A stretch of DNA of 64,000 nt from Gracilimonas sp031581265 (lineage in GTDB: Bacteria > Bacteroidota > Rhodothermia > Balneolales > Balneolaceae): the NCBI RefSeq assembly GCF_031581265.1, contig NZ_JAVLBQ010000008.1, forward strand, positions 1 to 64,000, in the 5' to 3' direction. This document shows positions 62,157 to 64,000 of this stretch, piece after piece. The position numbers were made by a program, and so were the translations under genes. The notes under the pieces were generated by a model that searched no databases, was not told the origin of the DNA, and was given only the letters and a program-made list of their open reading frames with translations. Each line of letters opens with the position of its first letter. The first letter of the stretch is position 1.

Positions 62157-64000
62157 TTATTCCTTTTCCTCAGGCGGACTACCTAACTCGATTTCCTCCT
62201 CAATATAACCGCCACGAGTGGACAGGATTTTCACAGTACCCCTCGCGCCTTCAATACCATTCAACTCAACTTCGAAATACACTTCCTGCGATTCTCCGGC
62301 ATCCGTATACCCGGCACGGATTGTTTTATCATACAATTCAGGAGTGATGATCTTGAGTTTGGCATCTTCATGTCCCTTTGTAAGCTCGGAGTCAAAGTCG
62401 AGTTCAACCCGGTCTTCCCGAACAATTTTGACCAGCTGTGCCTGCTTTAAAGCAACCGGCAAGTTCCCTGTGTTCGTCCAGCTCACAGATATTTTATAGA
62501 TGTTGTCCTCGTTTTGCTCGATGTTTATATCATCAAGAGTTATTTGAGGAAGTTCCTTCGCCATCATTAAATTGAAAAGGGCTTGTTTCTCAGCCCAGCG
62601 TTCAAGCTGCCATGGCGGACCGTTTTGGCTGAAGAATTTGGGGTGAAAACCACCGATTTCAACTTCACCCAGTTCAGGGTGCTCAAATTTAGTCCATGCT
62701 TTAAAGCCTCGCCCTTCATTTTCCCGAAGATCCCATTGCAGGGCATCATAGTCGTCATAGATCCCATCATCATTATAATCTTCCATCGCCCCGTTATTCC
62801 ATAGCTCATCGCCATACCAGATGGAGCCGAAATAGAAATACCCAAAATCAGGTCCGTGCCCAAACAAAGGGCTTGGCCGGGAAGGATCTCCGGTTACGCG
62901 ATTGGTGGGATAGCGGGTCATATAGGTCTCATAAACATCTCCGGCCCACGGATAGTCGGTAATCTCGAGGCCAAGGCGATCGTACTTTTCATAAAGTGCG
63001 AGATCTTCAGGATACATTCGTTCTTCACTTTTCGAAGTGGATGGCGGACGTAAATGCATGGGAACACGGGTATCCATAGAATTCACTACGGAAATATTCG
63101 GATGAGTCAGCATCCACATAACCACTGATTTTGATTCGGGTTCACTTAACGGATAGTCTCCTGCTCCATATTGAGTGTAACCACGTCCGGTGAGGTCACG
63201 CCCTACATCAGGCCGCCAGTTTTCGGCATAGTTTCGGTGGAGGTCTAATCCACCAACACCGTCTTCATTAATGTCTCCGTCACCGTCATTATCGATGCCT
63301 TCAGAATAAACCAACCATTCACCTTTTCCGTCCAGCACTCGTTTCATCAATCGACCTTCCGGATCTCTAGGGTCAATGATGTAGTTAGCTTCATCCATTT
63401 CGTCGGAATCCGCTTTCTTTCGCATCGAATAAATGATGCCGTCGCCATCAAGATCTTCGGGAGAATCTTCATCCAAAAGGCCATCCCTGTCATTATCGTG
63501 CGGCCGGACAGAACTGCGATTTGCCTGGGCGGTATGGAGGTAAAGGTTCGAGCCGTCGGGATTATTCTGCGGGCGAAGATAAATGGCTTTGGTGTCTATC
63601 AATTCGGTGATCTCAGGATCTTTCCCGTAGTTCTCGAGTAGGTGTTGGGTAAGCCATAAAATAGATTCACTGCTTGTAATCTCCCCACTATGCCGCCCCC
63701 CTTCAAAATAAGCAGCGGGTTTGTCGGTATGCTTTCCTTTTTCTTTATTGGTGATGGTCATCTGAAGAATGGGCCGCCCTTCAAAACTTTTAGCAACCTC
63801 GTATAAATCCACGATATCAGGATATTCCTCCGCCCAGCGCTCATACCATTCATACATTACATTAACCGTATGATAGGTATCAAAAGTCAGCTCATCTCCG
63901 GCTTCATATTCAACTTCCGGGAACCGGTGCTGTTCAAAAAAACTGATTCCATGCCTTTCACCGTCAACAGTGTACATGGTAGTATCTGATTCCGGCCATT
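62157..64000 (-). CDS. M14 family zinc carboxypeptidase, N-terminus outside the window
   Basis: The frame is open from 62157 through base 64000, so the start is missing. Upstream of the internal ATG at 63977 it continues as 'WPESDTT', which shows that ATG is not the start. The zinc-binding HxxE is in GGRHSGEI, and the family region 'YLRPQNNPDGSNLYLHT' follows. Three Asp/Gly-rich loops (DNDRDGLLDED, DLDGDG, DNDGDGDINEDG) look like calcium-binding insertions typical of the large M14 peptidases of this group. The C-terminal part (about 480-606) is an Ig-like beta domain. Probably a secreted peptidase. Confidence 0.9.
   Translation of the reverse strand, partial: WPESDTTMYTVDGERHGISFFEQHRFPEVEYEAGDELTFDTYHTVNVMYEWYERWAEEYPDIVDLYEVAKSFEGRPILQMTITNKEKGKHTDKPAAYFEGGRHSGEITSSESILWLTQHLLENYGKDPEITELIDTKAIYLRPQNNPDGSNLYLHTAQANRSSVRPHDNDRDGLLDEDSPEDLDGDGIIYSMRKKADSDEMDEANYIIDPRDPEGRLMKRVLDGKGEWLVYSEGIDNDGDGDINEDGVGGLDLHRNYAENWRPDVGRDLTGRGYTQYGAGDYPLSEPESKSVVMWMLTHPNISVVNSMDTRVPMHLRPPSTSKSEERMYPEDLALYEKYDRLGLEITDYPWAGDVYETYMTRYPTNRVTGDPSRPSPLFGHGPDFGYFYFGSIWYGDELWNNGAMEDYNDDGIYDDYDALQWDLRENEGRGFKAWTKFEHPELGEVEIGGFHPKFFSQNGPPWQLERWAEKQALFNLMMAKELPQITLDDINIEQNEDNIYKISVSWTNTGNLPVALKQAQLVKIVREDRVELDFDSELTKGHEDAKLKIITPELYDKTIRAGYTDAGESQEVYFEVELNGIEGARGTVKILSTRGGYIEEEIELGSPPEEKE

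Noticed and set aside
1..64000. Stop codon reassignment explaining the in-frame TAA/TAG codons
   Set aside because: Many intact genes in the window end at TAA and some at TGA with immediate terminators or convergent genes, so the normal code must be in use.

Overview
The window looks like part of a marine or salt-adapted chromosome from the Bacteroidota/Rhodothermota/Balneolota side of the tree, most likely a Balneola- or Gracilimonas-like member of the Balneolota. The clues are a moderate, slightly AT-rich base composition judged by eye, a C-terminal 'NYPNPFNPST' secretion/sorting tail on a surface protein, a very long SecA, a TAnnTTTG-type promoter, and heavy provision for ion and osmolyte handling. 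The genus is an inference; no rRNA or tRNA gene was seen. No CRISPR array, prophage or conjugative module was recognised.

Layout. 0-9 kb: the end of an LVIVD-type surface protein, an alpha-oxoamine synthase, biotin ligase, SecA, a polyphosphate-type glucokinase, and a MarR regulator with a VOC protein. 8.7-9.6 kb: a REP-associated tyrosine transposase (RAYT) between two copies of a two-hairpin REP element. 9.7-18.6 kb: a DksA/TraR zinc finger, secreted TPR, amidohydrolase and S9 peptidase proteins, a DUF456 protein, and hutH with an MFS transporter. 18.8-29.4 kb: a peptide transporter, then an ion-transport block. That block holds a 2TM-RCK potassium channel gene (broken at codon 2), a flavoprotein, a ligand-gated potassium channel fused to a ProX-like betaine-binding domain, a double-RCK channel, and an SLC12-like cation-chloride cotransporter. 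20.4-22.0 and 29.6-30.2 kb: mosaic intergenic repeats. 30.2-35.9 kb: glpF and glpK, mnmE, and two genes each cut by one in-frame TAA. 35.9-43.1 kb: a MacA/MacB-like export set, serine acetyltransferase, CysM, SecG and MscS. 43.1-49.6 kb: an SRAP-fold protein without its active site, a CPBP protease, a DEAD-box-like protein without its ATPase motifs, NhaC, and a beta-propeller protein. 49.7-64 kb: a GlcD/CCG oxidoreductase, a secreted alpha/beta hydrolase, an OlsB/OlsA-like aminolipid pair, an MFS transporter, a quinone-reductase-like enzyme, gamma-glutamyltransferase, a BspA-repeat surface protein, and a partial M14 peptidase.

How they fit together. The 20.5-29.4 kb block, MscS, NhaC and the glycerol genes all deal with ion balance, osmolytes or turgor. 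The S9 and M14 peptidases, gamma-glutamyltransferase, POT transporter, amidohydrolase and hutH fit peptide and amino acid scavenging. The most striking gene is at 23386-25461. It is a GluR0-type channel in which an extra type-II periplasmic domain, with the tryptophan and cysteine positions of E. coli ProX, sits in front of the amino-acid-binding S1-S2 clamshell. That architecture predicts potassium flux controlled directly by a compatible solute such as glycine betaine.
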